Assembly (NCBI GenBank): GCA_037783545.1
Contig: JBBELK010000391.1
Location: 124,001 to 188,000, forward strand
From: Henricia sp. BOLD:AAB3569
Taxonomy: Eukaryota; Echinodermata; Asteroidea; Spinulosida; Echinasteridae
Direction: 5' to 3'
DNA: 64,000 nt
Shown here: piece by piece, positions 24,222 to 36,447 of the stretch
How positions within the stretch are numbered: position 1 is the first letter of the stretch
Layout: every line of letters starts with the position of its first letter
Made by a program: the position numbers and the translations under genes
Notes under the pieces: generated by a model
Database searches by the model: none
Told to the model about the DNA's origin: nothing
Seen by the model: only the letters and a program-made list of their open reading frames with translations

Positions 24222-27200
24222 TTCAAATTTCAGCAATTTCCCGTTTAAACCGACCGAGTTATCGTCCGATATAGCAAAAACTCTCTGCCGGCACAGTTTT
24301 CGCACAACCGGACGCCGCTTTCCGGAAACATTCCATCTGAAGTGGTCGCTATTTTGGAACTGAAGGAATGTCCAGACAAACTTCAAATTGTGCCTGCTAA
24401 AACAACTCTATATCCCAAACGTATTCTGCAAATTTCAGCAATTTCCCGTTTAAACCGACCGAGTTATCGTTGAATCTAGCAAAAACTCCCTGCCGTCACA
24501 GTTTTCGCTCAAGCAGATGCCGCTTTCGGGAAACATTGCGTCCGAAGTGGTCGCTATTTTGAAATTTTGCCTGCTTTAACAACTCTATATCCCAAACGTA
24601 TTCTGCAAATTTCAGCAATTTCCCGTTTAAACCGACCGAGTTATCGGTGAATCTAGCAAAAACTCCCTGCCGGCACAGTTTTCGCACAAGCAGACGCCGC
24701 TTTCCGGAAACATTCCATCTGAAGTGGTCGCTATTTTGGAACTGAAGGAATGTCCAGACAAACTTTAAATTGTGCCTGCTAAAACAACTCTATATCCCAA
24801 ACGTATTCTGCAAATTTCAGCAATTTCCCGTTTAAACCGACCGAGTTATCGTTGAATCTAGCAAAAACTCCCTGCCGTCACAGTTTTCGCACAAGCAGAT
24901 GCCGCTTTCGGGAAACATTGCGTCCGAAGTGGTCGCTATTTCGGAACTGAAGGAATGTCCAGACAAACTTGAAATTTTGACTGCTTTAACAACTCTATAT
25001 CCCAAACGTATTCTGCAAATTTCAGCAATTTCCCGTTTAAACCGAACAAGTTATCGTTGAATCTAGCAAAAACTCCCTGCCGTCACAGTTTTCGCACAAG
25101 CAGATGCCGCTTTCGTGAAACATTGCGTCCGAAGTGGTCGCTATTTTGGAACTGAAGGAATGTCCAGACAAACTTCAAATTTTGCCTGCTTTAAACAACT
25201 CTATATCCCAAACGTATTCTGCAAATTTCAGCAATTTCCCGTTTAAACCAACCGAGTTATTGTCGAATCTAGCAAAAACTCCCCTGCCGGCACATTTTTT
25301 GCACAAGCAGACGCCGCTTTCGGAAAACATTGCGTCTGAAGTGGTCGCTATTTTGGAACTGAGGGAATGTCCAGACAAATTTGAAATTTTGCCTACTTTA
25401 ACAACTCTATATCCCAAACGTATTCTGCAAATTTCAGCAATTTCCCGTTTAAACCGACCGAGTTATCGTTGAATCTAGCAAAAACTCCCTGCCGTCACAG
25501 TTTTCGCTCAAGCAGATGCCGCTTTCGGGAAACATTGCGTCCGAAGTGGTCGCTATTTTGGAACTAAAGGAATGTCCAGACAAACTTGAAATCTTGCCTG
25601 CTTTAACAACTCTATATCCCAAACGTATTCTGCAAATTTCAGCAATTTCCCGTTTAAACCGACCGAGTTATTGTCGAATCTAGCAAAAACTCCCCTGCCG
25701 GCACATTTTTCGCACAAGCAGACGCCGCTTTCGGAAAACATTGCGTCTGAAGTGGTCGCTATTTTGGAACTGAAGGAATGTCCAGACAAATTTGAAATTT
25801 TGCCTGCTTTAACAACTCTTATCCCAAACGTATTCTGCAAATTTCAGCAATTTCCCGTTTAAACCGACCGAGTTATCGTCCAATCTAGCAAAAACTCCCT
25901 GCCGGCACAGTTTTCGCACAACCGGACGCCGCTTTCCGGAAACATTCCATCTGAAGTGGTCGCTATTTTGGAACTAAAGGAATTTCCAGACAAACTTCAG
26001 ATTTTGCCTGCTAAAACAACTCTATATCCCAAACGTATTCTGCAAATTTCAGCAATTTCCCGTTTAAACCTAACAAGTTATCGTTGAATCTAGCAAAAAC
26101 TCCCTGCCGTCACAGTTTTCGCACAAGCAGATGCCGCTTTCGTGAAACATTGCGTCCGAAGTGGTCGCTATTTTGGAACTGAAGGAATGTCCAGACAAAC
26201 TTCAAATTTTGCCTGCTTTAAACAACTCTATATCCCAAACGTATTCTGCAAATTTCAGCAATTTCCCGTTTAAACCGACCGAGTTATTGTCGAATCTAGC
26301 AAAAACTCCCCTGCCGGCACATTTTTCGCACAAGCAGACGCCGCTTTCGGAAAACATTGCGTCTGAAGTGGTCGCTATTTTGGAACTGAGGGAATGTCCA
26401 GACAAATTTGAAATTTTGCCTACTTTAACAACTCTATATCCCAAACGTATTCTGCAAATTTCAGCAATTTCCCGTTTAAACCGACCGAGTTATCGTTGAA
26501 TCTAGCAAAAACTCCCTGCCGTCACAGTTTTCGCTCAAGCAGATGCCGCTTTCGGGAAACATTGCGTCCGAAGTGGTCGCTATTTTGGAACTAAAGGAAT
26601 GTCCAGACAAACTTGAAATCTTTAACAACTCTATATCCCAAACGTATTCTGCAAATTTCAGCAATTTCCCGTTTAAACCGACCGAGTTATTGTCGAATCT
26701 AGCAAAAACTCCCCTGCCGGCACATTTTTCGCACAAGCAGACGCCGCTTTCGGAAAACATTGCGTCTGAAGTGGTCGCTATTTTGGAACTGAAGGAATGT
26801 CCAGACAAATTTGAAATTTTGCCTGCTTTAACAACTCTATATCCCAAACGTATTCTGCAAATTTCAGCAATTTCCCGTTTAAACCGACCGAGTTATCGGT
26901 GAATCTAGCAAAAACTCCCTGCCGGCACAGTTTTCGCACAAGCAGACGCCGCTTTCGGGAAACATTGCGTCCGAAGTGGTCGCTATTTTGGAACTGAAGG
27001 AATGTCCAGACAAACTTGAAATTTTGACTGCTTTAACAACTCTATATCCCAAACGTATTCTGCAAATTTCAGCAATTTCCCGTTTAAACCGACCAAGTTA
27101 TCGTTGAGTCTAGCAAAAACTCCCTGCCGTCACAGTTTTCGCACAAGCAGATGCCGCTTTTGTGAAACATTGCGTCCGAAGTGGTCGCTATTTTGGAACT

Positions 27201-30200
27201 GAAGGAATGTCCAGACAAACTTCAAATTTTGCCTGCTTTAACAACTCTATATCCCAAACGTATTCTGCAAATTTCAGCAATTTCCCGTTTAAACCGACCG
27301 AGTTATCGGTGAATCTAGCAAAAACTCCCTGCCGGCACAGTTTTCGCACAACCGGACGCCTCTTTCCGGAAACATTCCATCTGAAGTGGTCGCTATTTTG
27401 GAACTGAAGGAATTTCCAGACAAACTTCAAATTGTGCCTGCTAAAACAACTCTATATCCCAAACGTATTCTTCAAATTTCAGCAATTTCCCGTTTAAACC
27501 GACCGAGTTATCGTCCGATATAGCAAAAACTCTCTGCCGGCACAGTTTTCGCACAACCGGACGCCGCTTTCCGGAAACATTCCATCTGAAGTGGTCGCTA
27601 TTTTGGAACTGAAGGAATGTCCAGACAAACTTCAAATTGTGCCTGCTAAAACAACTCTATATCCCAAACGTATTCTGCAAATTTCAGCAATTTCCCGTTT
27701 AAACCGACCGAGTTATCGTTGAATCTAGCAAAAACTCCCTGCCGTCACAGTTTTCGCTCAAGCAGATGCCGCTTTCGGGAAACATTGCGTCCGAAGTGGT
27801 CGCTATTTTGAAATTTTGCCTGCTTTAACAACTCTATATCCCAAACGTATTCTGCAAATTTCAGCAATTTCCCGTTTAAACCGACCGAGTTATCGGTGAA
27901 TCTAGCAAAAACTCCCTGCCGGCACAGTTTTCGCACAAGCAGACGCCGCTTTCCGGAAACATTCCATCTGAAGTGGTCGCTATTTTGGAACTGAAGGAAT
28001 GTCCAGACAAACTTTAAATTGTGCCTGCTAAAACAACTCTATATCCCAAACGTATTCTGCAAATTTCAGCAATTTCCCGTTTAAACCGACCGAGTTATCG
28101 TTGAATCTAGCAAAAACTCCCTGCCGTCACAGTTTTCGCACAAGCAGATGCCGCTTTCGGGAAACATTGCGTCCGAAGTGGTCGCTATTTCGGAACTGAA
28201 GGAATGTCCAGACAAACTTGAAATTTTGACTGCTTTAACAACTCTATATCCCAAACGTATTCTACAAATTTCAGCAATTTCCCGTTTAAACCGAACAAGT
28301 TATCGTTGAATCTAGCAAAAACTCCCTGCCGTCACAGTTTTCGCACAAGCAGATGCCGCTTTCGTGAAACATTGCGTCCGAAGTGGTCGCTATTTTGGAA
28401 CTGAAGGAATGTCCAGACAAACTTCAAATTTTGCCTGCTTTAAACAATTCTATATCCCAAACGTATTCTGCAAATTTCAGCAATTTCCCGTTTAAACCAA
28501 CCGAGTTATTGTCGAATCTAGCAAAAACTCCCCTGCCGGCACATTTTTTGCACAAGCAGACGCCGCTTTCGGAAAACATTGCGTCTGAAGTGGTCGCTAT
28601 TTTGGAACTGAGGGAATGTCCAGACAAATTTGAAATTTTGCCTACTTTAACAACTCTATATCCCAAACGTATTCTGCAAATTTCAGCAATTTCCCGTTTA
28701 AACCGACCGAGTTATCGTTGAATCTAGCAAAAACTCCCTGCCGTCACAGTTTTCGCTCAAGCAGATGCCGCTTTCGGGAAACATTGCGTCCGAAGTGGTC
28801 GCTATTTTGGAACTAAAGGAATGTCCAGACAAACTTGAAATCTTGCCTGCTTTAACAACTCTATATCCCAAACGTATTCTGCAAAATTCAGCAATTTCCC
28901 GTTTAAACCGACCGAGTTATTGTCGAATCTAGCAAAAACTCCCCTGCCGGCACATTTTTCGCACAAGCAGACGCCGCTTTCGGAAAACATTGCGTCTGAA
29001 GTGGTCGCTATTTTGGAACTGAAGGAATGTCCAGACAAATTTGAAATTTTGCCTGCTTTAACAACTCTTATCCCAAACGTATTCTGCAAATTTCAGCAAT
29101 TTCCCGTTTAAACCGACCGAGTTATCGTCCAATCTAGCAAAAACTCCCTGCCGGCACAGTTTTCGCACAACCGGACGCCGCTTTCCGGAAACATTCCATC
29201 TGAAGTGGTCGCTATTTTGGAACTAAAGGAATTTCCAGACAAACTTCAGATTTTGCCTGCTAAAACAACTCTATATCCCAAACGTATTCTGCAAATTTCA
29301 GCAATTTCCCGTTTAAACCGAACAAGTTATCGTTGAATCTAGCAAAAACTCCCTGCCGTCACAGTTTTCGCACAAGCAGACGCCGCTTTCGGAAAACATT
29401 GCGTCTGAAGTGGTCGCTATTTTGGAACTGAGGGAATGTCCAGACAAATTTGAAATTTTGCCTGCTTTAACAACTCTATATCCCAAACGTATTCTGCAAA
29501 TTTCAGCAATTTCCCGTTTAAACCGACCGAGTTATCGTTGAATCTAGCAAAAACTCCCTGCCGTCACAGTTTTCGCTCAAGCAGATGCCGCTTTCGGGAA
29601 ACATTGCGTCCGAAGTGGTCGCTATTTTGGAACTGAAGGAATGTCCAGACAAACTTCAAATTGTGCCTGCTAAAACAACTCTATATCCCAAACGTATTCT
29701 TCAAATTTCAGCAATTTCCCGTTTAAACCGACCGAGTTATCGTCCAATATAGCAAAAACTCTCTGCCGGCACAGTTTTCGCACAACCGGACGCCGCTTTC
29801 CGGAAACATTCCATCTGAAGTGGTCGCTATTTTGGAACTGAAGGAATTTCCAGACAAACTTGAAATTTTGCCTGCTTTAACAACTCTATATCCCAAACGT
29901 ATTCTGCAAATTTCAGCAATTTCCCGTTTAAACCGACCGAGTTATCGGTGAATCTAGCAAAAACTCCCTGCCGGCACAGTTTTCGCACAAGCAGACGCCG
30001 CTTTCCGGAAACATTCCATCTGAAGTGGTCGCTATTTTGGAACTGAAGGAATGTCCAGACAAACTTCAAATTGTGCCTGCTTTAACAACTCTATATCCCA
30101 AACGTATTCTGCAAATTTCAGCAATTTCCCGTTTAAACCGACCGAGTTATCGGTGAATCTAGCAAAAACTCCCTGCCGGCACAGTTTTCGCACAACCGGA

Positions 30201-30933
30201 CGCCTCTTTCCGGAAACATTCCATCTGAAGTGGTCGCTATTTTGGAACTGAAGGAATTTCCAGACAAACTTCAAATTGTGCCTGCTAAAACAACTCTATA
30301 TCCCAAACGTATTCTTCAAATTTCAGCAATTTCCCGTTTAAACCGACCGAGTTATCGTCCGATATAGCAAAAACTCTCTGCCGGCACAGTTTTCGCACAA
30401 CCGGACGCCGCTTTCCGGAAACATTCCATCTGAAGTGGTCGCTATTTTGGAACTGAAGGAATGTCCAGACAAACTTCAAATTGTGCCTGCTAAAACAACT
30501 CTATATCCCAAACGTATTCTGCAAATTTCAGCAATTTCCCGTTTAAACCGACCGAGTTATCGTTGAATCTAGCAAAAACTCCCTGCCGTCACAGTTTTCG
30601 CTCAAGCAGATGCCGCTTTCGGGAAACATTGCGTCCGAAGTGGTCGCTATTTTGAAATTTTGCCTGCTTTAACAACTCTATATCCCAAACGTATTCTGCA
30701 AATTTCAGCAATTTCCCGTTTAAACCGACCGAGTTATCGGTGAATCTAGCAAAAACTCCCTGCCGGCACAGTTTTCGCACAAGCAGACGCCGCTTTCCGG
30801 AAACATTCCATCTGAAGTGGTCGCTATTTTGGAACTGAAGGAATGTCCAGACAAACTTTAAATTGTGCCTGCTAAAACAACTCTATATCCCAAACGTATT
30901 CTGCAAATTTCAGCAATTTCCCGTTTAAACCGA
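23182..30933 (+). repeat. Long segment, 7.75 kb, right copy
   Basis: This is the counterpart of 14,265-21,613. It is longer by about 403 bp, the net of two extra monomers near 28.1-28.5 kb and an 8-bp loss at 26,620. Scattered single-base differences (for example TTCTACAAATT near 28,260 and CAATTCTATATCC near 28,446) show that the copies are not simply identical. Confidence 0.85.
26620..26621 (+). repeat. 8-bp deletion junction in one monomer
   Basis: CTTGAAATCTTTAACAACTC here corresponds to CTTGAAATC-TTGCCTGC-TTTAACAACTC in the related copy near 17,700. CTT occurs at both ends of the lost 8 bp, consistent with slippage. The change joins reading frames of neighbouring monomers and creates a 123-codon minus-strand frame (26,476-26,847), the longest in the window, which has no sign of being a gene. 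Confidence 0.9.
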
Positions 30934-31998
30934 ACAAGTTATCGTTGAATCTAGCAAAAACTCCCTGCCGTCACAGTTTTCGCACAAGCAGATGCCGCTT
31001 TCGTGAAACATTGCGTCCGAAGTGGTCGCTATTTTGGAACTGAAGGAATGTCCAGACAAACTTCAAATTTTGCCTGCTTTAAACAACTCTATATCCCAAA
31101 CGTATTCTGCAAATTTCAGCAATTTCCCGTTTAAACCGACCGAGTTATTGTCGAATCTAGCAAAAACTCCCCTGCCGGCACATTTTTTGCACAAGCAGAC
31201 GCCGCTTTCGGAAAACATTGCGTCTGAAGTGGTCGCTATTTTGGAACTGAGGGAATGTCCAGACAAATTTGAAATTTTGCCTACTTTAACAACTCTATAT
31301 CCCAAACGTATTCTGCAAATTTCAGCAATTTCCCGTTTAAACCGACCGAGTTATCGTTGAATCTAGCAAAAACTCCCTGCCGTCACAGTTTTCGCTCAAG
31401 CAGATGCCGCTTTCGGGAAACATTGCGTCCGAAGTGGTCGCTATTTTGGAACTAAAGGAATGTCCAGACAAACTTGAAATCTTGCCTGCTTTAACAACTC
31501 TATATCCCAAACGTATTCTGCAAATTTCAGCAATTTCCCGTTTAAACCGACCGAGTTATTGTCGAATCTAGCAAAAACTCCCCTGCCGGCACATTTTTCG
31601 CACAAGCAGACGCCGCTTTCGGAAAACATTGCGTCTGAAGTGGTCGCTATTTTGGAACTGAAGGAATGTCCAGACAAATTTGAAATTTTGCCTGCTTTAA
31701 CAACTCTTATCCCAAACGTATTCTGCAAATTTCAGCAATTTCCCGTTTAAACCGACCGAGTTATCGTCCAATCTAGCAAAAACTCCCTGCCGGCACAGTT
31801 TTCGCACAACCGGACGCCGCTTTCCGGAAACATTCCATCTGAAGTGGTCGCTATTTTGGAACTAAAGGAATTTCCAGACAAACTTCAGATTTTGCCTGCT
31901 AAAACAACTCTATATCCCAAACGTATTCTGCAAATTTCAGCAATTTCCCGTTTAAACCGAACAAGTTATCGTTGAATCTAGCAAAAACTCCCTGCCGT
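28246..31998 (+). repeat. 2,639-bp offset repeat (13 monomers, one short)
   Basis: 28,246-29,359 recurs at 30,885-31,998 with an offset of about 2,639 bp, equal to 13 monomers including one short one. Related order also occurs at 25.1-25.9 kb and 16.2-17.0 kb. The recurring cassette includes the marker CTCTTATCCC followed by CGTCCAATCTAGC and a perfect CENP-B-box-like site. Confidence 0.75.
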
Positions 31999-33519
31999 CA
32001 CAGTTTTCGCACAAGCAGATGCCGCTTTCGTGAAACATTGCGTCCGAAGTGGTCGCTATTTTGGAACTGAAGGAATGTCCAGACAAACTTCAAATTTTAC
32101 CTGCTTTAAACAACTCTATATCCCAAACGTATTCTGCAAATTTCAGCAATTTCCCGTTTAAACCGACCGAGTTATTGTCGAATCTAGCAAAAACTCCCCT
32201 GCCGGCACATTTTTCGCACAAGCAGACGCCGCTTTCGGAAAACATTGCGTCTGAAGTGGTCGCTATTTTGGAACTGAGGGAATGTCCAGACAAATTTGAA
32301 ATTTTGCCTGCTTTAACAACTCTATATCCCAAACGTATTCTGCAAATTTCAGCAATTTCCCGTTTAAACCGACCGAGTTATCGTTGAATCTAGCAAAAAC
32401 TCCCTGCCGTCACAGTTTTCGCTCAAGCAGATGCCGCTTTCGGGAAACATTGCGTCCGAAGTGGTCGCTATTTTGGAACTAAAGGAATGTCCAGACAAAC
32501 TTCAAATTGTGCCTGCTAAAACAACTCTATATCCCAAACGTATTCTTCAAATTTCAGCAATTTCCCGTTTAAACCGACCGAGTTATCGTCCAATATAGCA
32601 AAAACTCTCTGCCGGCACAGTTTTCGCACAACCGGACGCCGCTTTCCGGAAACATTCCATCTGAAGTGGTCGCTATTTTGGACCTGAAGGAATTTCCAGA
32701 CAAACTTGAAATTTTGCCTGCTTTAACAACTATATATCCCAAACGTATTCTGCAAATTTCAGCAATTTCCCGTTTAAACCGACCGAGTTATCGGTGAATC
32801 TAGCAAAAACTCCCTGCCGGCACAGTTTTCGCACAAGCAGACGCCGCTTTCCGGAAACATTCCATCTGAAGTGGTCGCTATTTTGGAACTGAAGGAATGT
32901 CCAGACAAACTTCAAATTGTGCCTGCTAAAACAACTCTATATCCCAAACGTATTCTGCAAATTTCAGCAATTTCCCGTTTAAACCGACCGAGTTATCGTT
33001 GAATCTAGCAAAAACTCCCTGCCGTCACAGTTTTCGCTCAAGCAGATGCCGCTTTCGGGAAACATTGCGTCCGAAGTGGTCGCTATTTTGAAATTTTGCC
33101 TGCTTTAACAACTCTATATCCCAAACGTATTCTGCAAATTTCAGCAATTTCCCGTTTAAACCGACCGAGTTATCGGTGAATCTAGCAAAAACTCCCTGCC
33201 GGCACAGTTTTCGCACAAGCAGACGCCGCTTTCCGGAAACATTCCATCTGAAGTGGTCGCTATTTTGGAACTGAAGGAATGTCCAGACAAACTTTAAATT
33301 GTGCCTGCTAAAACAACTCTATATCCCAAACGTATTCTGCAAATTTCAGCAATTTCCCGTTTAAACCGACCGAGTTATCGTTGAATCTAGCAAAAACTCC
33401 CTGCCGTCACAGTTTTCGCACAAGCAGATGCCGCTTTAGGGAAACATTGCGTCCGAAGTGGTCGCTATTTCGGAACTGAAGGAATGTCCAGACAAACTTG
33501 AAATTTTGACTGCTTTAAC
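31999..33519 (+). repeat. Ordinary monomers, no local tandem HOR
   Basis: Seven to eight monomers, including one 177-bp type near 33.09 kb. Private variants are GGACCTGAAGG (near 32,681), CAACTATATATCCC (near 32,726) and CGCTTTAGGGAAAC (near 33,432). The order resembles parts of 20-21 kb and 34-36 kb. No other element is present. Confidence 0.75.
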
Positions 33520-36447
33520 AACTCTATATCCCAAACGTATTCTGCAAATTTCAGCAATTTCCCGTTTAAACCGAACAAGTTATCGTTGAATCTAGCAAAA
33601 ACTCCCTGCCGTCACAGTTTTCGCACAAGCAGATGCCGCTTTTGTGAAACATTGCGTCCGAAGTGGTCGCTATTTTGGAACTGAAGGAATGTCCAGACAA
33701 ACTTCAAATTTTGCCTGCTTTAAACAACTCTATATCCCAAACGTATTCTGCAAATTTCAGCAATTTCCCGTTTAAACCAACCGAGTTATCGTCCAATCTA
33801 GCAAAAACTCCCCTGCCGGCACATTTTTTGCACAAGCAGACGCCGCTTTCGGAAAACATTGCGTCTGAAGTGGTCGCTATTTTGGAACTGAGGGAATGTC
33901 CAGACAAATTTGAAATTTTGCCTACTTTAACAACTCTATATCCCAAACGTATTCTGCAAATTTCAGCAATTTCCCGTTTAAACCGACCGAGTTATCGTTG
34001 AATCTAGCAAAAACTCCCTGCCGTCACAGTTTTCGCTCAAGCAGATGCCGCTTTCGGGAAACATTGCGTCCGAAGTGGTCGCTATTTTGGAACTAAAGGA
34101 ATGTCCAGACAAACTTGAAATCTTGCCTGCTTTAACAACTCTATATCCCAAACGTATTCTGCAAATTTCAGCAATTTCCCGTTTAAACCGACCGAGTTAT
34201 TGTCGAATCTAGCAAAAACTCCCCTGCCGGCACATTTTTCGCACAAGCAGACGCCTCTTTCGGAAAACATTGCGTCTGAAGTGGTCGCTATTTTGGAACT
34301 GAGGGAATGTCCAGACAAATTTGAAATTTTGCCTGCTTTAACAACTCTATATCCCAAACGTATTCTGCAAATTTCAGCAATTTCCCGTTTAAACCGACCG
34401 AGTTATCGTTGAATCTAGCAAAAACTCCCTGCCGTCACAGTTTTCGCTCAAGCAGATGCCGCTTTCGGGAAACATTGCGTCCGAAGTGGTCGCTATTTTG
34501 GAACTGAAGGAATGTCCAGACAAACTTCAAATTGTGCCTGCTAAAACAACTCTATATCCCAAACGTATTCTTCAAATTTCAGCAATTTCCCGTTTAAACC
34601 GACCGAGTTATCGTCCAATATAGCAAAAACTCTCTGCCGGCACAGTTTTCGCACAACCGGACGCCGCTTTCCGGAAACATTCCATCTGAAGTGGTCGCTA
34701 TTTTGGAACTGAAGGAATTTCCAGACAAACTTGAAATTTTGCCTGCTTTAATAACTATATATCCCAAACGTATTCTGCAAATTTCAGCAATTTCCCGTTT
34801 AAACCGACCGAGTTATCGGTGAATCTAGCAAAAACTCCCTGCCGGCACAGTTTTCGCACAAGCAGACGCCACTTTCCGGAAACATTCCATCTGAAGTGGT
34901 CGCTATTTTGGAACTGAAGGAATGTCCAGACAAACTTCAAATTGTGCCTGCTAAAACAACTCTATATCCCAAACGTATTCTGCAAATTTCAGCAATTTCC
35001 CGTTTAAACCGAACAAGTCATCGTTGAATCTAGCAAAAACTCCCTGCCGTCACAGTTTTCGCACAAGCAGATGCCGCTTTCGTAAAAAACATTGCGTCCG
35101 AAGTGGTCGCTATTTTGGAACTGAAGGAATGTCCAGACAAACTTCAAATTTTGCCTGCTTTAAACAACTCTATATCCCAAACGTATTCTGCAAATTTCAG
35201 CAATTTCCCGTTTAAACCAACCGAGTTATCGTCCAATCTAGCAAAAACTCCCCTGCCGGCACATTTTTTGCACAAGCAGACGCCGCTTTCGGAAAACATT
35301 GCGTCTGAAGTGGTCGCTATTTTGGAACTGAGGGAATGTCCAGACAAATTTGAAATTTTGCCTACTTTAACAACTCTATATCCCAAACGTATTCTGCAAA
35401 TTTCAGCAATTTCCCGTTTAAACCGACCGAGTTATCGTTGAATCTAGCAAAAACTCCCTGCCGTCACAGTTTTCGCTCAAGCAGATGCCGCTTTCGGGAA
35501 ACATTGCGTCCGAAGTGGTCGCTATTTTGGAACTAAAGGAATGTCCAGACAAACTTGAAATCTTGCCTGCTTTAACAACTCTATATCCCAAACGTATTCT
35601 GCAAATTTCAGCAATTTCCCGTTTAAACCGACCGAGTTATTGTCGAATCTAGCAAAAACTCCCCTGCCGGCACATTTTTCGCACAAGCAGACGCCGCTTT
35701 CGGAAAACATTGCGTCTGAAGTGGTCGCTATTTTGGAACTGAGGGAATGTCCAGACAAATTTGAAATTTTGCCTGCTTTAACAACTCTATATCCCAAACG
35801 TATTCTGCAAATTTCAGCAATTTCCCGTTTAAACCGACCGAGTTATCGTTGAATCTAGCAAAAACTCCCTGCCGTCACAGTTTTCGCTCAAGCAGATGCC
35901 GCTTTCGGGAAACATTGCGTCCGAAGTGGTCGCTATTTTGGAACTGAAGGAATGTCCAGACAAACTTCAAATTGTGCCTGCTAAAACAACTCTATATCCC
36001 AAACGTATTCTTCAAATTTCAGCAATTTCCCGTTTAAACCGACCGAGTTATCGTCCAATATAGCAAAAACTCTCTGCCGGCACAGTTTTCGCACAACCGG
36101 ACGCCGCTTTCCGGAAACATTCCATCTGAAGTGGTCGCTATTTTGGAACTGAAGGAATTTCCAGACAAACTTGAAATTTTGCCTGCTTTAACAACTATAT
36201 ATCCCAAACGTATTCTGCAAATTTCAGCAATTTCCCGTTTAAACCGACCGAGTTATCGGTGAATCTAGCAAAAACTCCCTGCCGGCACAGTTTTCGCACA
36301 AGCAGACGCCGCTTTCCGGAAACATTCCATCTGAAGTGGTCGCTATTTTGGAACTGAAGGAATGTCCAGACAAACTTCAAATTGTGCCTGCTAAAACAAC
36401 TCTATATCCCAAACGTATTCTGCAAATTTCAGCAATTTCCCGTTTAA
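33520..36447 (+). repeat. 1,440-bp (7-monomer) higher-order repeat, two copies
   Basis: Copies are about 33,520-34,959 and 34,960-36,447. Most markers are offset by exactly 1,440 bp. The copies differ by a 2-bp insertion in the second (TTTCGTAAAAAACATT near 35,080 against TTTTGTGAAACATT), TAATAAC against TAACAAC near 34,750, and GCCACTTTCC against GCCGCTTTCC near 34,870. CAACTATATATCCC near 36,190, with TAACTATATATCCC at the matching place near 34,750, is a subtype marker. Confidence 0.85.

Larger units (their letters stand above)
3659..35014 (-). other. Set of 11 perfect CENP-B-box-like motifs, left 40 kb
   Basis: The 17-bp matches begin at 3659, 7122, 16124, 19987, 25031, 28280, 29307, 30919, 31946, 33560 and 34998. 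All lie at the same place in the monomer, straddling the GTTTAAAC palindrome. They belong to monomers with CCGAACAAG after the palindrome. Two-mismatch versions (CCAACCGAG) lie near 16,332, 19,179, 25,247, 28,497, 33,778 and 35,218. One-mismatch CCTAACAAG versions lie near 17,152 and 26,069. Confidence 0.75.

Noticed and set aside
26476..26847. 123-codon minus-strand frame, the longest in the window
   Set aside because: It exists only because an 8-bp deletion at 26,620 joins frames of neighbouring monomers. The related copy near 17.6 kb lacks it.
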